DNA of 64,000 nt, taken from Rhizobium sp. BT04 (GTDB lineage: Bacteria > Pseudomonadota > Alphaproteobacteria > Rhizobiales > Rhizobiaceae). The notes beneath the pieces are model-generated. The model was not told the origin of the DNA. It was given only the letters and a program-made list of their open reading frames with translations, and did no database searches. Location of the stretch: positions 152,651 through 216,650 of the forward strand of contig NZ_CP125648.1 in NCBI RefSeq assembly GCF_030053135.1, in the 5' to 3' direction. Shown here piece after piece: positions 15,897 through 24,768 of this stretch; position 1 is the stretch's first letter, and every line of letters starts with the position of its first letter. The translations under genes and the position numbers were made by a program.

Positions 15897-16808
15897 ATGA
15901 CCACTCACCGCTTCATTCCGACGATCTTTCACAATGTCATCGGCGCTCTTCCGCCGGCCCTGCACATCGCCGACGGCGACACCGTGGTCACCGAGACGCT
16001 CGACGCCGTCGGGTATGACAAGGACGGCGTCAAGCAGACATCCGGCCCCAATCCGATGAACGGCCCGATCTTCGTGGAAGGGGCCGAGCCCGGAGATGCG
16101 CTGAAGGTCGAGATCATCAATATGATCCCGACTAGGGATACGGGGTTCACCGGCAGCGTCGTCGCCGCCAATGTCGTCGATCCCGAGGCGGTTCGCGACC
16201 TGCCGCCGCGCGATATCGCGATCTGGGCGATCGACCGCGAGGCCTTGACCGTCCGGCTTTCAGAGCCGGTCGTGGGCCTTGAGAATTTCGTCCTGCCGCT
16301 TGCCCCGATGATCGGCTGTTTCGGCGTGGCGCCCAGCCTCGGCCAGGCGATATCGACCGCGACCAGCGGCGAATATGGCGGCAACATGGACTATCGGCTG
16401 TTCGGCCCGGGCACCACGGTCCGCTTGCCGGTATCGGCCCCCGGCGCTCTGTTCTTTCTGGGCGACTGCCATGCCGTGCAAGGGGATGGCGAGATCGTCG
16501 GGACCGGCATTGAGACCACCTTCGAAGTCACGGTGCGGCTGACGGTGGAGAAGAAGGCCGGCCTGGTCTGGCCGCGCGGGGAAACCGCCGAAGACATCTT
16601 CACCATCGGCAATGCCCGGCCCCTCGATCAGGCGCTCCAGCATGCGACCAGCGAAATGTTGACCTGGCTGGCGTCGGATTATGGCCTGGACAGGACGGCG
16701 GCCAGCCATCTGCTTGGCCAGGTGGTGCGTTACGACGTCGGCAACGTCTTCGATCCGGCCTTTACGATGGCATGCCGTGTCGCCAAGAAATGGCTGGTTC
16801 GCCGATAG
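15897..16808 (+). CDS. Acetamidase/formamidase family protein
   Basis: 303 residues from ATG 15897 (ATG 15864 is an alternative, 314 aa). Family features: HNVIGALPPALHIADGDTVVTET, NPMNGPIFVEGAEPGDALKVEIINM, a PMIGCFGVAP segment, GEYGGNMDYRLFGPGTTVRLPVSAPGALFFLGDCHAVQGDGEIVGTGIE and a C-terminal dimerisation region. Members hydrolyse small amides such as formamide or acetamide to ammonia and the acid. It converges with the first hydrolase of the LuxR-solo locus, and an amidase fits a pathway for amide-type plant signals or nutrients (inference). Confidence 0.9.
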   Translation: MTTHRFIPTIFHNVIGALPPALHIADGDTVVTETLDAVGYDKDGVKQTSGPNPMNGPIFVEGAEPGDALKVEIINMIPTRDTGFTGSVVAANVVDPEAVRDLPPRDIAIWAIDREALTVRLSEPVVGLENFVLPLAPMIGCFGVAPSLGQAISTATSGEYGGNMDYRLFGPGTTVRLPVSAPGALFFLGDCHAVQGDGEIVGTGIETTFEVTVRLTVEKKAGLVWPRGETAEDIFTIGNARPLDQALQHATSEMLTWLASDYGLDRTAASHLLGQVVRYDVGNVFDPAFTMACRVAKKWLVRR

Positions 16809-16829
16809 GCGATCGTCAGCGTGTCGTTC

Positions 16830-17744
16830 TCAGTCGTGCCGTGACAGGAACGTGGAAACGGTCGCCAGGCAAAGCTGCTTTTCCTCGACATGCGGCATGT
16901 GGCTGGAATTTTCGAACAGCACCCATTCGCAGCCGGGAACACGTTCGAGGTAGGGCCTGACCACCAAAGGCGTCGCCTCGTCGTATTTTCCCGAAATCAA
17001 CAGCGTCGGGGCTTCGATGCGGTCGAGCCTGTTTTCGATCGTCCAGTCCTTCATCGTGCCGATGACGTGAAATTCGGTCGGGCCGTTCATGTTGCGGTAG
17101 ACGGTGTTGTCCTCGTCCATGATCGCGAAGGTGCGGGCCACTTCAGGCGGCCACGGCACCACCCGGCAGACATGGCGGTCATAGAAGACGCGCGAGGCGG
17201 CGATATAGTCCGGATCGGTGAGACTTCCCGCCAGCTCATGTTTCAGCAATGTGTCCTGTACCTCTTTCGGCAGTTCCTGCCTCAGCCGGTTTGCCTCCGA
17301 AACCCAGGTGTGCATGTTGGCCGGCGAGTTGGCGATGACAAGCGCCTTCAGGCCTTGCGGCCGGCTCACCGCGTGTTCGGCGCCGAGCATGCCGCCCCAG
17401 GACTGGCCGAGAAAGGCATAACGATGCTGAATGCCGAGATGGGCAAGCAGCGCGTCCAGCTCTTCGAGAAACAGCCCAACCGTCCAGAAATCCGGGCCCT
17501 TTTCCGGAAGCCGGGTGGAATTGCCGTTGCCGAGCTGATCGTAGTGGATCACCGGGCGGCCGTCGAGGGCGGCGATATCCTTGAAAGAATCGACATAATC
17601 ATGCGTGCAGCCCGGCCCGCCATGAGCAACGACGAGCGGCAGCTTGTCACTTTCCAGCGAACCGGTGACACGATACCAGGTGCGATAGTCGCGAAAGGGC
17701 AAATAGGCTTCGTTGGTCACGATTTCGGCCACTAGCGTCTCCAT
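16830..17744 (-). CDS. Proline iminopeptidase-like alpha/beta hydrolase (first copy)
   Basis: About 304 residues. Oxyanion-hole [13 protein letters not shown], nucleophile elbow [10 protein letters not shown] (Ser), Asp in [10 protein letters not shown] and His in [11 protein letters not shown] complete an S33-type triad; [11 protein letters not shown] is the family's conserved strand. It would remove N-terminal proline or cleave related amides in the cytoplasm. Start: ATG 17744 is given, but GTG 17732 has GGAG 6 nt ahead and is a real alternative; the frame stays open to 17783. Downstream of, and co-directional with, the LuxR-solo gene. A 16-bp candidate operator lies 49 bp upstream. Confidence 0.9.
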   Translation of the reverse strand: METLVAEIVTNEAYLPFRDYRTWYRVTGSLESDKLPLVVAHGGPGCTHDYVDSFKDIAALDGRPVIHYDQLGNGNSTRLPEKGPDFWTVGLFLEELDALLAHLGIQHRYAFLGQSWGGMLGAEHAVSRPQGLKALVIANSPANMHTWVSEANRLRQELPKEVQDTLLKHELAGSLTDPDYIAASRVFYDRHVCRVVPWPPEVARTFAIMDEDNTVYRNMNGPTEFHVIGTMKDWTIENRLDRIEAPTLLISGKYDEATPLVVRPYLERVPGCEWVLFENSSHMPHVEEKQLCLATVSTFLSRHD

Positions 17745-17792
17745 CTCTTGGCATGTCGAAAACCAATAACGCGGCGGCAGCAACGAAGGCAG

Positions 17793-17808
17793 CTATCACA
17801 AGTTATAG
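17793..17808. promoter_or_regulatory. lux-box-like motif, copy 1
   Basis: CTATCACAAGTTATAG, imperfectly palindromic (12 of 16 positions symmetrical). It overlaps the last codons of the LuxR-solo gene and lies 49 bp before the first hydrolase. It matches the motif at 18626-18641 at 13 of 16 positions, with only the central three differing. Candidate binding site for the adjacent LuxR-type protein. Confidence 0.6.
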
Positions 17809-18593
17809 GGTGACCCATTATCGGCCGGGCGGTCCTCGAGCAGGCGGTAATGGGTAGCGCGCACGACGGCCTGGGTGCGGTTGCGCGCACCGAGTTTCTT
17901 TGAAGCGGCGTTCAGATGCATGACGACGGTCGGCACCGAGCGGCCGATGATACGGGAGATTTCCTTGGCAGAATAACCTTCCGCGGAATGGCGCAGGCAC
18001 TCGCGTTCCCGGTCCGTCAGGCGGACCGTGCCGACGCTGCGCGCCTTCTTGTCGAAAAGTGAATAAGCCGTCTCGTGGAAGACGTGGGCCAGCAGATTGA
18101 AGTCGGCGATATAGCGCAATGCATGCCGTTGGAAATCGCTGTTGCGGCCGAAGCGGATGCCGGTGACCGTCGCATAGTCGCCGCCCGGCATATGGACCGG
18201 CACAGTGACGCCGGTCGACATGTCGCGTTCGTTCAGATAGCGCGCCACCGGCGCGGTGTCGTCGCTCATGAAGCGCTTGATCAGCGTGTCGGCATCGGTG
18301 TCGTAGTTCCAGAAGAACGGCGCCGTGCTGCGCAGCGCCACCTGCTGGACCGGATCGATGCGGAAATAGCCGCGGTCGAACCAATAGTCGTGCATGTCGT
18401 CGGAAATGTTTCTGAGCTTCAGCAGCGACGGTAGCATGATCGCGCCGTCGAGATCGTAGGGCACCGGCGTATAATCGTAAATCAGCGCCTCGAAGCCGAT
18501 CTGCTTCATCGCCTCAAAGGCCTGGTCGATCCGGCCGTCCAGCGTTTCATGCGCTGTGAACTGCCGTCTGATCGTTCCGATGTCGTCAAGCAT
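17796..18593 (-). CDS. LuxR solo of the plant-responsive (PAB/OryR/PipR/NesR) type
   Basis: 265 residues. An autoinducer-binding-like domain (about 1-180) precedes a GerE helix-turn-helix (LTDRERECLRHSAEGYSAKEISRIIGRSVPTVVMHLNAASKKLGARNRTQAV). In the ligand pocket the canonical W...Y pair is replaced by M67 and W71 (ISDDMHDYWFDRGYFRIDPV). This matches the W57M/Y61W swap that marks plant-associated LuxR solos, which sense plant compounds rather than acyl-homoserine lactones. No luxI gene is nearby. Proline-iminopeptidase-like genes on both sides match the conserved neighbourhood of that subfamily. The ligand here is unknown. Confidence 0.92.
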   Translation of the reverse strand: MLDDIGTIRRQFTAHETLDGRIDQAFEAMKQIGFEALIYDYTPVPYDLDGAIMLPSLLKLRNISDDMHDYWFDRGYFRIDPVQQVALRSTAPFFWNYDTDADTLIKRFMSDDTAPVARYLNERDMSTGVTVPVHMPGGDYATVTGIRFGRNSDFQRHALRYIADFNLLAHVFHETAYSLFDKKARSVGTVRLTDRERECLRHSAEGYSAKEISRIIGRSVPTVVMHLNAASKKLGARNRTQAVVRATHYRLLEDRPADNGSPYNL

Positions 18594-18625
18594 GGGCTGC
18601 TCCGGTTTCGGCGTGGTGTCCTACC

Positions 18626-18641
18626 CTATCACTTCTTATAG
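18626..18641. promoter_or_regulatory. lux-box-like motif, copy 2
   Basis: CTATCACTTCTTATAG lies in the divergent gap between the LuxR-solo start (33 bp away) and the second hydrolase start (about 80 bp away). It shares CTATCAC and TTATAG with copy 1 at the same spacing. A site here could control the hydrolase-importer operon and autoregulate the regulator (inference). Confidence 0.6.
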
Positions 18642-18721
18642 CTGGCACGGAACGCGATTTACGATAAAAAATTAACCACGCCCAAATATTGAGCAAGTGA
18701 AACCTTCTGCCGGAGCGATCA

Positions 18722-19612
18722 ATGTGGCGTGAAATGCAGCCAGACGAGCGATTCGAGATCGATGTCGATGGCTATCGCGTGGTTGCCTACAGCTTCGGAG
18801 CCGGCAGCGAGACGGTTTTCTGCCTGAACGGCGGACCGGGCCTGCCTTGCGATTACCTGCGCGAGGCGCATTCCTGTCTCGTCGACAAGGGATATCGCGT
18901 CATCGCTTTCGACCAGCTCGGAACCGGCGCCTCCGACCGGCCGGACGACCTCTCGCTCTGGACGATCGGCCGTTATGTCGAGGAGACGGAAACGGTGCGC
19001 AAGGCGCTGGGTCTCGGCAAAGTCCACGTGCTCGGCCATTCCTGGGGCGGGTGGCTGGCGATCGAATATGCGCTGACCTATGCTCAGAACCTGAAAACAC
19101 TGATTCTCGAGGATACCGTCGCCGACATGCCGCATCTGATTTCGGAGCTGGAACGGCTGCGCGCAGCGCTCGGTCCCGAAACCGTGTCGATGATGCAGAA
19201 GCACGAGGCGCAAGGCACCTACGATCACCCGGAATATCTCGCCGCCGTCACCATCCTCAACTACCGCCATGTCTGTCGTCTGCCGGAATGGCCGGCGCCG
19301 GTGCGCCGCTCGCTCGACGACTGGAACATGGCGCCTTACGCGACGATGCAGGGCCCGAACGAGTTTCTTTACATCGGCAACCTGAAGGACTGGAACCGCA
19401 TCCCGGATCTGCCGCGGCTGACGCTGCCCGTGCTGATTACCACGGGAGAGCATGACGAGCTGACGCCGGCCTGTGCGCTGAGGATGAAGCTTGCGCTGCC
19501 GAATGCCGAGCTCAAGGTATTTGCCAATGCCAGCCATATGCCGTTCTATGAGAACCCGCAGGACTATTATCCGGCGCTTCTCGATTTTCTCGACCGGCAC
19601 AAGGCAGCCTGA
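18722..19612 (+). CDS. Proline iminopeptidase-like alpha/beta hydrolase (second copy)
   Basis: 296 residues. CLNGGPGLPCDYL (oxyanion region), FDQLGTGASDRPDD, nucleophile VLGHSWGGWLAIEYAL, Asp in TTGEHDELTP and His in ANASHMPFYEN form the S33-type triad. The GGAGCG upstream of ATG supports the start. It is divergent from the LuxR solo and leads the dipeptide-type importer genes (51 bp to the first permease), so hydrolase and importer are probably one transcript. Related to, but clearly diverged from, the first hydrolase, so the pair may act on different substrates. Confidence 0.92.
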   Translation: MWREMQPDERFEIDVDGYRVVAYSFGAGSETVFCLNGGPGLPCDYLREAHSCLVDKGYRVIAFDQLGTGASDRPDDLSLWTIGRYVEETETVRKALGLGKVHVLGHSWGGWLAIEYALTYAQNLKTLILEDTVADMPHLISELERLRAALGPETVSMMQKHEAQGTYDHPEYLAAVTILNYRHVCRLPEWPAPVRRSLDDWNMAPYATMQGPNEFLYIGNLKDWNRIPDLPRLTLPVLITTGEHDELTPACALRMKLALPNAELKVFANASHMPFYENPQDYYPALLDFLDRHKAA

Positions 19613-19663
19613 TGCAAGCAAAAGCGGCTCAAATCGGACGAAGACAGAGGGGCGGCCGCCGTC

Positions 19664-20602
19664 ATGCATCGCTATAAATTCGTTCTGACGCGACCGCTGC
19701 AGTTCCTGCCCGTCATCTTCGGTATCAGCGTCATCACTTTCATTCTGGTCCGGCTGATCCCCGGCGATCCGGCGCGCAACATCCTCGGGACGCGGGCGAC
19801 GCCGGCAGCCCTTGCCAGCATCCGCGCCCAGTACGGCCTCGATCAGCCGATGTGGCTGCAATATGTCTATTTCCTCAAGAACCTCGCCAATGGCGAGATG
19901 GGCAAGTCGATCCTCTACAAGATCGACGTGCTGAAGCTGATCGTCACCCGTATCGAGCCGACGCTTACGCTGGTCATCTCCAGCGTCATGCTGTCGGTGC
20001 TGATCGCAGTGCCGATGGCGGCGATCGCCGCACGCAATGCCGGCCGGGCGCCGGACCATGCGGTGCGCATCGTCTCGACCTTCGGCATCGGCTTTCCGCC
20101 CTTCTGGCTGGGGCTGATGCTGATCATCCTGTTCAGCGTCGATCTCGGCGTGCTGCCGGTTTCGGGCTACGGCGCGACGATCGGCGATAAGCTGTCGCAT
20201 CTGGTGCTGCCGAGCCTGACGGTCGCGCTGTCGCTCTCGACCGTGCTGACGCGCAGCCTGCGGGCGGCGATGATCGAGCAGCTGAAATCGGATGTCGCGA
20301 CGGCGGCTCGCGCCCGCGGCATGCCGGAAAGTATCGTCTTTTGGCGGCATGTGTTGCCGAATTCGCTGGTGCCGACCATCAACCTGCTCGCCGTCAACAT
20401 CGGCTGGCTGATCGGCGGCACGGTGGTGGTCGAGAGCGTCTTTGCGCTGCCCGGCATGGGACAATTGCTCGTCAGGGCGATCTTTTCGCGCGATTACATG
20501 GTGGTGCAGGGTGTCGCCATGGTCTTTGCCTGCGCCACCGTGCTCATCAACTTCATCGCCGACATCGTCACCGTCGCCGTCGATCCGAGGGTGAAGCTGT
20601 GA
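19664..20602 (+). CDS. Dipeptide-type ABC importer permease (DppB-like)
   Basis: 312 residues with the DppB N-terminus (RPLQFLPVIFGISVITFILVRLIPGDPARNILG), the conserved YGLDQPMWLQYVYFLKNL region and the BPD inner-membrane signature with EAA-like loop (KSDVATAARARGMPESIVFWRHVLPNSLVPTINLL). About six membrane spans. First of four coupled importer genes; its stop overlaps the next GTG start. Inner-membrane channel subunit for peptides or similar amides. Confidence 0.93.
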   Translation: MHRYKFVLTRPLQFLPVIFGISVITFILVRLIPGDPARNILGTRATPAALASIRAQYGLDQPMWLQYVYFLKNLANGEMGKSILYKIDVLKLIVTRIEPTLTLVISSVMLSVLIAVPMAAIAARNAGRAPDHAVRIVSTFGIGFPPFWLGLMLIILFSVDLGVLPVSGYGATIGDKLSHLVLPSLTVALSLSTVLTRSLRAAMIEQLKSDVATAARARGMPESIVFWRHVLPNSLVPTINLLAVNIGWLIGGTVVVESVFALPGMGQLLVRAIFSRDYMVVQGVAMVFACATVLINFIADIVTVAVDPRVKL

Positions 20603-21447
20603 GCGTCGAGATTGCCCCCGCATCTCTCGGCTGGCGCCGGTTCTTCGGCCGGCGGCTGATGCTTGCCGTCGGTGCCGGCTTGCTGCTGTTCTTCGTCCTG
20701 CTGGCGATCGGCGCGCCCATGATCGCGCCCTACGATCCGATCATGCAGAATGCCGAGGTGCGGCTGCAGGCGCCTTCGCTATTGCATCCCTTCGGCACCG
20801 ACAATTTCGGCCGCGATATCCTCTCCCGCGTCATCTGGGGGGCACGCCTCGACCTACAGATGGCCCTGATCGGCGTCATCTTTCCCTTCCTGATCGGCAC
20901 GATCGTGGGCACGATCGCCGGCTTCTTCGGCGGGATCGTCGATGCGTTGTTCATGCGCCTCGTCGATATCATCCTCGCCTTCCCCTTCCTGGTGCTGATG
21001 CTGTCGATCATCGCGATCCTCGGCCCGGGCCTCGGCAGCTTCTATATCGCCATGGCGCTGGTCGGCTGGGTTTCCTATGCGCGGCTGATCCGGGCGCAGA
21101 TGCTGGTGCTGAAAAGCAGCGACTATGCCGTTGCCGCCGTCAGCCTCGGCTTCAGCCGCCGACGCATCATGTTTCGCCACCTGCTGCCGAACGCAATCGC
21201 CGGTTCGATCGTCTTTTCGATGTCTGATGCGACGCTGGTGCTGCTCAGCGGCGCTGCCGTCAGCTATCTCGGTCTCGGCGTCCAGCCGCCGATCGCCGAA
21301 TGGGGCGTCATGGTCGCGGAAGGACAGAGCTTCATCACCACGGCCTGGTGGATCACGCTGTTTCCCGGCCTTTCCATCGTCTGCCTCGCCTTCGGCTTCA
21401 GCATGCTGGGCGATGCGCTCGGCGAATTGCTCGGGGTGCACGAATGA
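20599..21447 (+). CDS. Dipeptide-type ABC importer permease (DppC-like)
   Basis: 282 residues from GTG 20599, overlapping the previous stop (GTGA). DppC hallmarks are present: LAIGAPMIAPYDP, HPFGTDNFGRDILSRVIWGARLDLQMAL, an EAA-like loop (YAVAAVSLGFSRRRIMFRHLLPNAIAGSI) and the C-terminal GVMVAEGQSF...LFPGLSIVCLAFGFSMLGDALGELL. Partner of the DppB-like subunit. The following ATPase starts inside its stop codon. Confidence 0.93.
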   Translation: MSVEIAPASLGWRRFFGRRLMLAVGAGLLLFFVLLAIGAPMIAPYDPIMQNAEVRLQAPSLLHPFGTDNFGRDILSRVIWGARLDLQMALIGVIFPFLIGTIVGTIAGFFGGIVDALFMRLVDIILAFPFLVLMLSIIAILGPGLGSFYIAMALVGWVSYARLIRAQMLVLKSSDYAVAAVSLGFSRRRIMFRHLLPNAIAGSIVFSMSDATLVLLSGAAVSYLGLGVQPPIAEWGVMVAEGQSFITTAWWITLFPGLSIVCLAFGFSMLGDALGELLGVHE

Positions 21448-23150
21448 GCGGCTCCGTGCTCTCCGTCCGTGATCTCACAGTCAGGGCGCATGTCGATTCC
21501 GGCCCGCGCACGCTGCTCGACGCGGTGTCGCTCGATCTCGGCAAGGGCGAGATCCTCGGTCTCGTCGGCGAGAGCGGCTCGGGCAAGAGCCTGTTCTGCC
21601 GCTCGCTGGTGCGCCTGCTGCCCTCCTCGCTGCTGAAGATCGAAAGCGGGAGCGTGCTGCTCGAAGGGCGCGATCTCATGCGGATCGACGACGGCGAGAT
21701 GCTGAAAGTGCGCGGCGGCGAGATCGGCATGATCTTCCAGAACCCGACCAGCCATCTCGACCCGGTGATGCGGATCGGCGACCAGATCGCCGAGGGCATT
21801 CGCTATCATCAGGGCCGCGGCGCCCGCGAGGCTCGCGCCGCGGCGACGGACATCCTGGCCCAGGTCGGCTTTCCCGATCCCGCCCGCCAGTACGACAGCT
21901 ATCCGCACGAATTTTCCGGCGGCATGCGGCAGCGGGCGATGATCGGCGTGGCGCTGTCCTGCAATCCGAAGATCCTAATCGCCGACGAGCCGACCACGGC
22001 GCTCGACGTGACCATCCAGGCTCAGATCCTGCGGCTGTTGATCGACATTCGCGACCGGCGCGGCCTGTCGATCATTCTGATCACCCACGATCTCGGCATC
22101 GTCGCCCAGACCTGCGACCGCATCGCCGTGCTGCGCGGCGGCAAGCTGATCGAAGAGGGGCCGAAGCGGACGATCCTGGCGCGGCCGCAGCATCCCTATA
22201 CGATCAATCTGATCGACAGCCACCCTTCCCTGCCGGGCGAGACATCAGTGCCGCTGCCCGCAATTGCCGAGGCCGGGCAGCCGGCGAGACCATTGCTCGA
22301 AATCGACGATCTCCACGTGCGCTTCAGGGCCGGCGGCGCCCTGCTCAAGGGCGGTGCCAAGACGGTCAGCGCCGTTGCCGGCGTCAGCCTGCAGATCATG
22401 CCGGGCGAGACGGTCGGCATCGTCGGCGAATCCGGCAGCGGCAAGAGCACGCTTGCCCGCGCCGTGCTCGGTCTCACGCCGCTTTCCTCAGGTCACGTCA
22501 CCTTCGACGGTGTCGATTTGGCGCTGCAGAGAAGCGCCGGCCTGGCAAAGCTCAGGCGCGAGACGGCAATGGTGTTCCAGGACCCCTACAATGCGCTCAA
22601 TCCGCGGCTGACGATCGGGCAGATGCTGGCCGAGGTGCTGAAGGTGCAGGGCAAGGTCGCCAAGGCCGATATTCCGGCCCGGATCGGCGAACTACTCGAC
22701 CTCGTCGGCCTCGAACGCGAATTCGTTGGCCGCAAACCGCGCAGCATGAGCGGCGGCCAGTGCCAGCGCGCCGGCATCGCCCGTGCGCTCGCCGTCGATC
22801 CGAAGATGATCATCGCCGACGAATGCGTGGCCGCCCTCGACGTCACCATCCAGGCGCAGATCATCGAGCTCTTCCGCGAGCTCACGGCGAAGATGAACCT
22901 CACGCTGATCTTCATCGCCCATGACCTCGCAATCGTGCGCAATCTCTGCGAACGCGTGGTCGTGATGTATCGCGGCGAGATCGTCGAGGAAGGTCGCTCG
23001 GAGGAGGTCTTTGCGCGGCCGAAGCATCCTTATACGGCGGCGCTGATCGCCGCCATTCCCGACATCGATCCTGATAAGCCGCTGCAAGGCGCGGGTGGCA
23101 AGGACGATCCGCAATCGATACCGATCCAGTCCATCAAACGCATGCCATAA
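21444..23150 (+). CDS. Fused double ATPase of a dipeptide-type importer (DppD-DppF/GsiA type)
   Basis: 568 residues from ATG 21444, overlapping the upstream stop. Two complete ATPase domains sit in one chain. The first has [35 protein letters not shown] and HPYTINLI. The second has [37 protein letters not shown] and HPYTAALI. The fusion replaces separate DppD and DppF, as in GsiA. The second domain has Cys in SGGQCQR and DEC at Walker B, with the catalytic Glu retained, so both sites should work. Cytoplasmic motor of the importer in the LuxR-solo locus. Confidence 0.93.
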   Translation: MSGSVLSVRDLTVRAHVDSGPRTLLDAVSLDLGKGEILGLVGESGSGKSLFCRSLVRLLPSSLLKIESGSVLLEGRDLMRIDDGEMLKVRGGEIGMIFQNPTSHLDPVMRIGDQIAEGIRYHQGRGAREARAAATDILAQVGFPDPARQYDSYPHEFSGGMRQRAMIGVALSCNPKILIADEPTTALDVTIQAQILRLLIDIRDRRGLSIILITHDLGIVAQTCDRIAVLRGGKLIEEGPKRTILARPQHPYTINLIDSHPSLPGETSVPLPAIAEAGQPARPLLEIDDLHVRFRAGGALLKGGAKTVSAVAGVSLQIMPGETVGIVGESGSGKSTLARAVLGLTPLSSGHVTFDGVDLALQRSAGLAKLRRETAMVFQDPYNALNPRLTIGQMLAEVLKVQGKVAKADIPARIGELLDLVGLEREFVGRKPRSMSGGQCQRAGIARALAVDPKMIIADECVAALDVTIQAQIIELFRELTAKMNLTLIFIAHDLAIVRNLCERVVVMYRGEIVEEGRSEEVFARPKHPYTAALIAAIPDIDPDKPLQGAGGKDDPQSIPIQSIKRMP

Positions 23151-23169
23151 CAACGAAGGGAACGAATTC

Positions 23170-24684
23170 ATGACAAACAGGTGGAAATCAATCGGGCTCG
23201 CAGCCCTGCTCGCCGGCCTGACGCTCAGCGCAAGCTATGCCGAGGCCGCCGGTGTGCTCACCATCGGCCGCCGTGAGGATTCGACGACATTCGATCCGAT
23301 CAAGACGGCGCAGAACATCGACAACTGGGTATTCTCCAACGTCTACGACGTGCTGATCCGCGTCGACAAGACAGGCACGAAACTGGAGCCGGGCCTTGCC
23401 GAAAGCTGGACCACTTCGGATGACGGACTGACCTACACCTTGAAGATCCGTGACACGAAATTCTCCGACGGTTCGCCGCTGACGGCGGAGGATGCCGCCT
23501 ACAGCCTGTTGCGCATCCGGGACGACCCTGCCTCGCTCTGGAGCGATTCCTACAAGGTGATCGACACGGCGGTGGCGACCGACGCGCACACGCTGACGAT
23601 CAAGCTCAAGAACCAGTCGGCGCCGTTCCTTTCGACGCTGGCGCTGCCCAATGCCTCGGTTATCTCCAAGAAGGGCATGGAAACGCTGGGCGCCGATGCC
23701 TATGGGGAGAAGCCGATCGCATCCGGCGCCTTCGTGATCGACGAATGGCGGCGCGGCGACCGCGTTATTCTCAAGAAGAACCCGAACTTCTGGCAGGCCG
23801 ACCGCGTCAAGCTCGATGGGGTCGAGTGGATCTCGGTGCCCGACGACAACACCCGCATGCTGAACGTCCAGGCGGGCGAGCTGGATGCGGCGCTCTTCGT
23901 GCCCTTCTCCCGCGTCGAGGAGCTGAAGAAGGATCCGAACCTCAATGTCGATATCGATGCCTCGACCCGCGAGGATCATCTGCTGATCAACCACGCGCAT
24001 GGCGCGCTCGGCAAGAAGGAAGTCCGCCAGGCGCTGGACCTTGCGATCGACAAGACGGCGATCGTCGATACCGTCACCTTCGGCCAGGGCACGGTCGCCA
24101 ATTCCTACATTCCGAAGGGCGCGCTCTATTATTATGCCGACAATCTGCAGCGGCCTTATGATCCAGCGAAGGCGAAAGAGTTGCTGGCGGCTGCCGGCGC
24201 TTCCGACCTGACGCTGAACTATCTGGTGCGCGCCGGCGACGAAGTCGACGAACAGACGGCCGTGCTGGTTCAGCAGCAGCTGCAGAAGGCCGGCATCACC
24301 GCCAATCTGCAGAAGGTCGATCCGAGCCAGGAATGGGACATGATCGTTGCCGGCGACTACGACGTCTCGGTCAACTACTGGACCAACGACATTCTCGATC
24401 CGGACCAGAAGACCACCTTCGTCCTCGGCCACGATTCCAACAACAACTACTCGACCAATTACAAGAGCGAGGCAGTGAAGGAACTGGTCGCCAAGGCGCG
24501 TCTCGAGCTCGACCCGAAGAAGCGCGAACAGATGTATGTCGATCTGCAGAAGATGGCCAAGGACGACGTCAACTGGATCGACCTCTATTACAGCCCCTAT
24601 ATCAACGTCTCACGCAAGAATATCGAGAACTTCTACCAGAACCCGCTCGGCCGCTTCTTCCTGGAAGATACGGTCAAGAACTGA
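23170..24684 (+). CDS. Periplasmic solute-binding protein of the dipeptide-type importer (DppA/OppA family)
   Basis: 504 residues starting MTNRWKSIGLA, with AAGGGAACG upstream of the ATG and a Sec signal peptide ending near ASYAEA. SBP family 5 features: GVLTIGRREDSTTFDPIKTAQNID, PGLAESWTTSDDGLTYTLKIRDTKFSDGSPLTAEDAAYSL, and the C-terminal KKREQMYVDLQKMAKDDVNWIDLYY. It captures the ligand for the preceding permeases. Given the LuxR solo, the ligand may be a plant-derived peptide or ethanolamine-like amide (inference). Last gene of the operon; a hairpin follows. Confidence 0.93.
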   Translation: MTNRWKSIGLAALLAGLTLSASYAEAAGVLTIGRREDSTTFDPIKTAQNIDNWVFSNVYDVLIRVDKTGTKLEPGLAESWTTSDDGLTYTLKIRDTKFSDGSPLTAEDAAYSLLRIRDDPASLWSDSYKVIDTAVATDAHTLTIKLKNQSAPFLSTLALPNASVISKKGMETLGADAYGEKPIASGAFVIDEWRRGDRVILKKNPNFWQADRVKLDGVEWISVPDDNTRMLNVQAGELDAALFVPFSRVEELKKDPNLNVDIDASTREDHLLINHAHGALGKKEVRQALDLAIDKTAIVDTVTFGQGTVANSYIPKGALYYYADNLQRPYDPAKAKELLAAAGASDLTLNYLVRAGDEVDEQTAVLVQQQLQKAGITANLQKVDPSQEWDMIVAGDYDVSVNYWTNDILDPDQKTTFVLGHDSNNNYSTNYKSEAVKELVAKARLELDPKKREQMYVDLQKMAKDDVNWIDLYYSPYINVSRKNIENFYQNPLGRFFLEDTVKN

Positions 24685-24703
24685 GTTCGGGCAGCATGCA
24701 AAT

Positions 24704-24730
24704 GCTCCGCCGCCCTCACGGCGGTGGAGC
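24704..24730 (+). terminator. Hairpin after the dipeptide-type importer operon
   Basis: GCTCCGCCGCC (24704-24714) pairs with GGCGGTGGAGC (24720-24730) through one G-T wobble around a 5-nt loop, 20 bp after the binding-protein stop. Only a weak T-rich tail (CTCATTCATT) follows. It lies between convergent genes and could act in both directions. Confidence 0.65.
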
Positions 24731-24768
24731 CTCATTCATTGCCGCGGCAAGTGACTGATACAGCCTAC

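Noticed and set aside
18719..20623. 634-codon open frame on the minus strand
   Set aside because: It is antisense to the second hydrolase and first permease, has a low-complexity Arg/His/Gln/Asp composition and matches no family; a high-G+C shadow.
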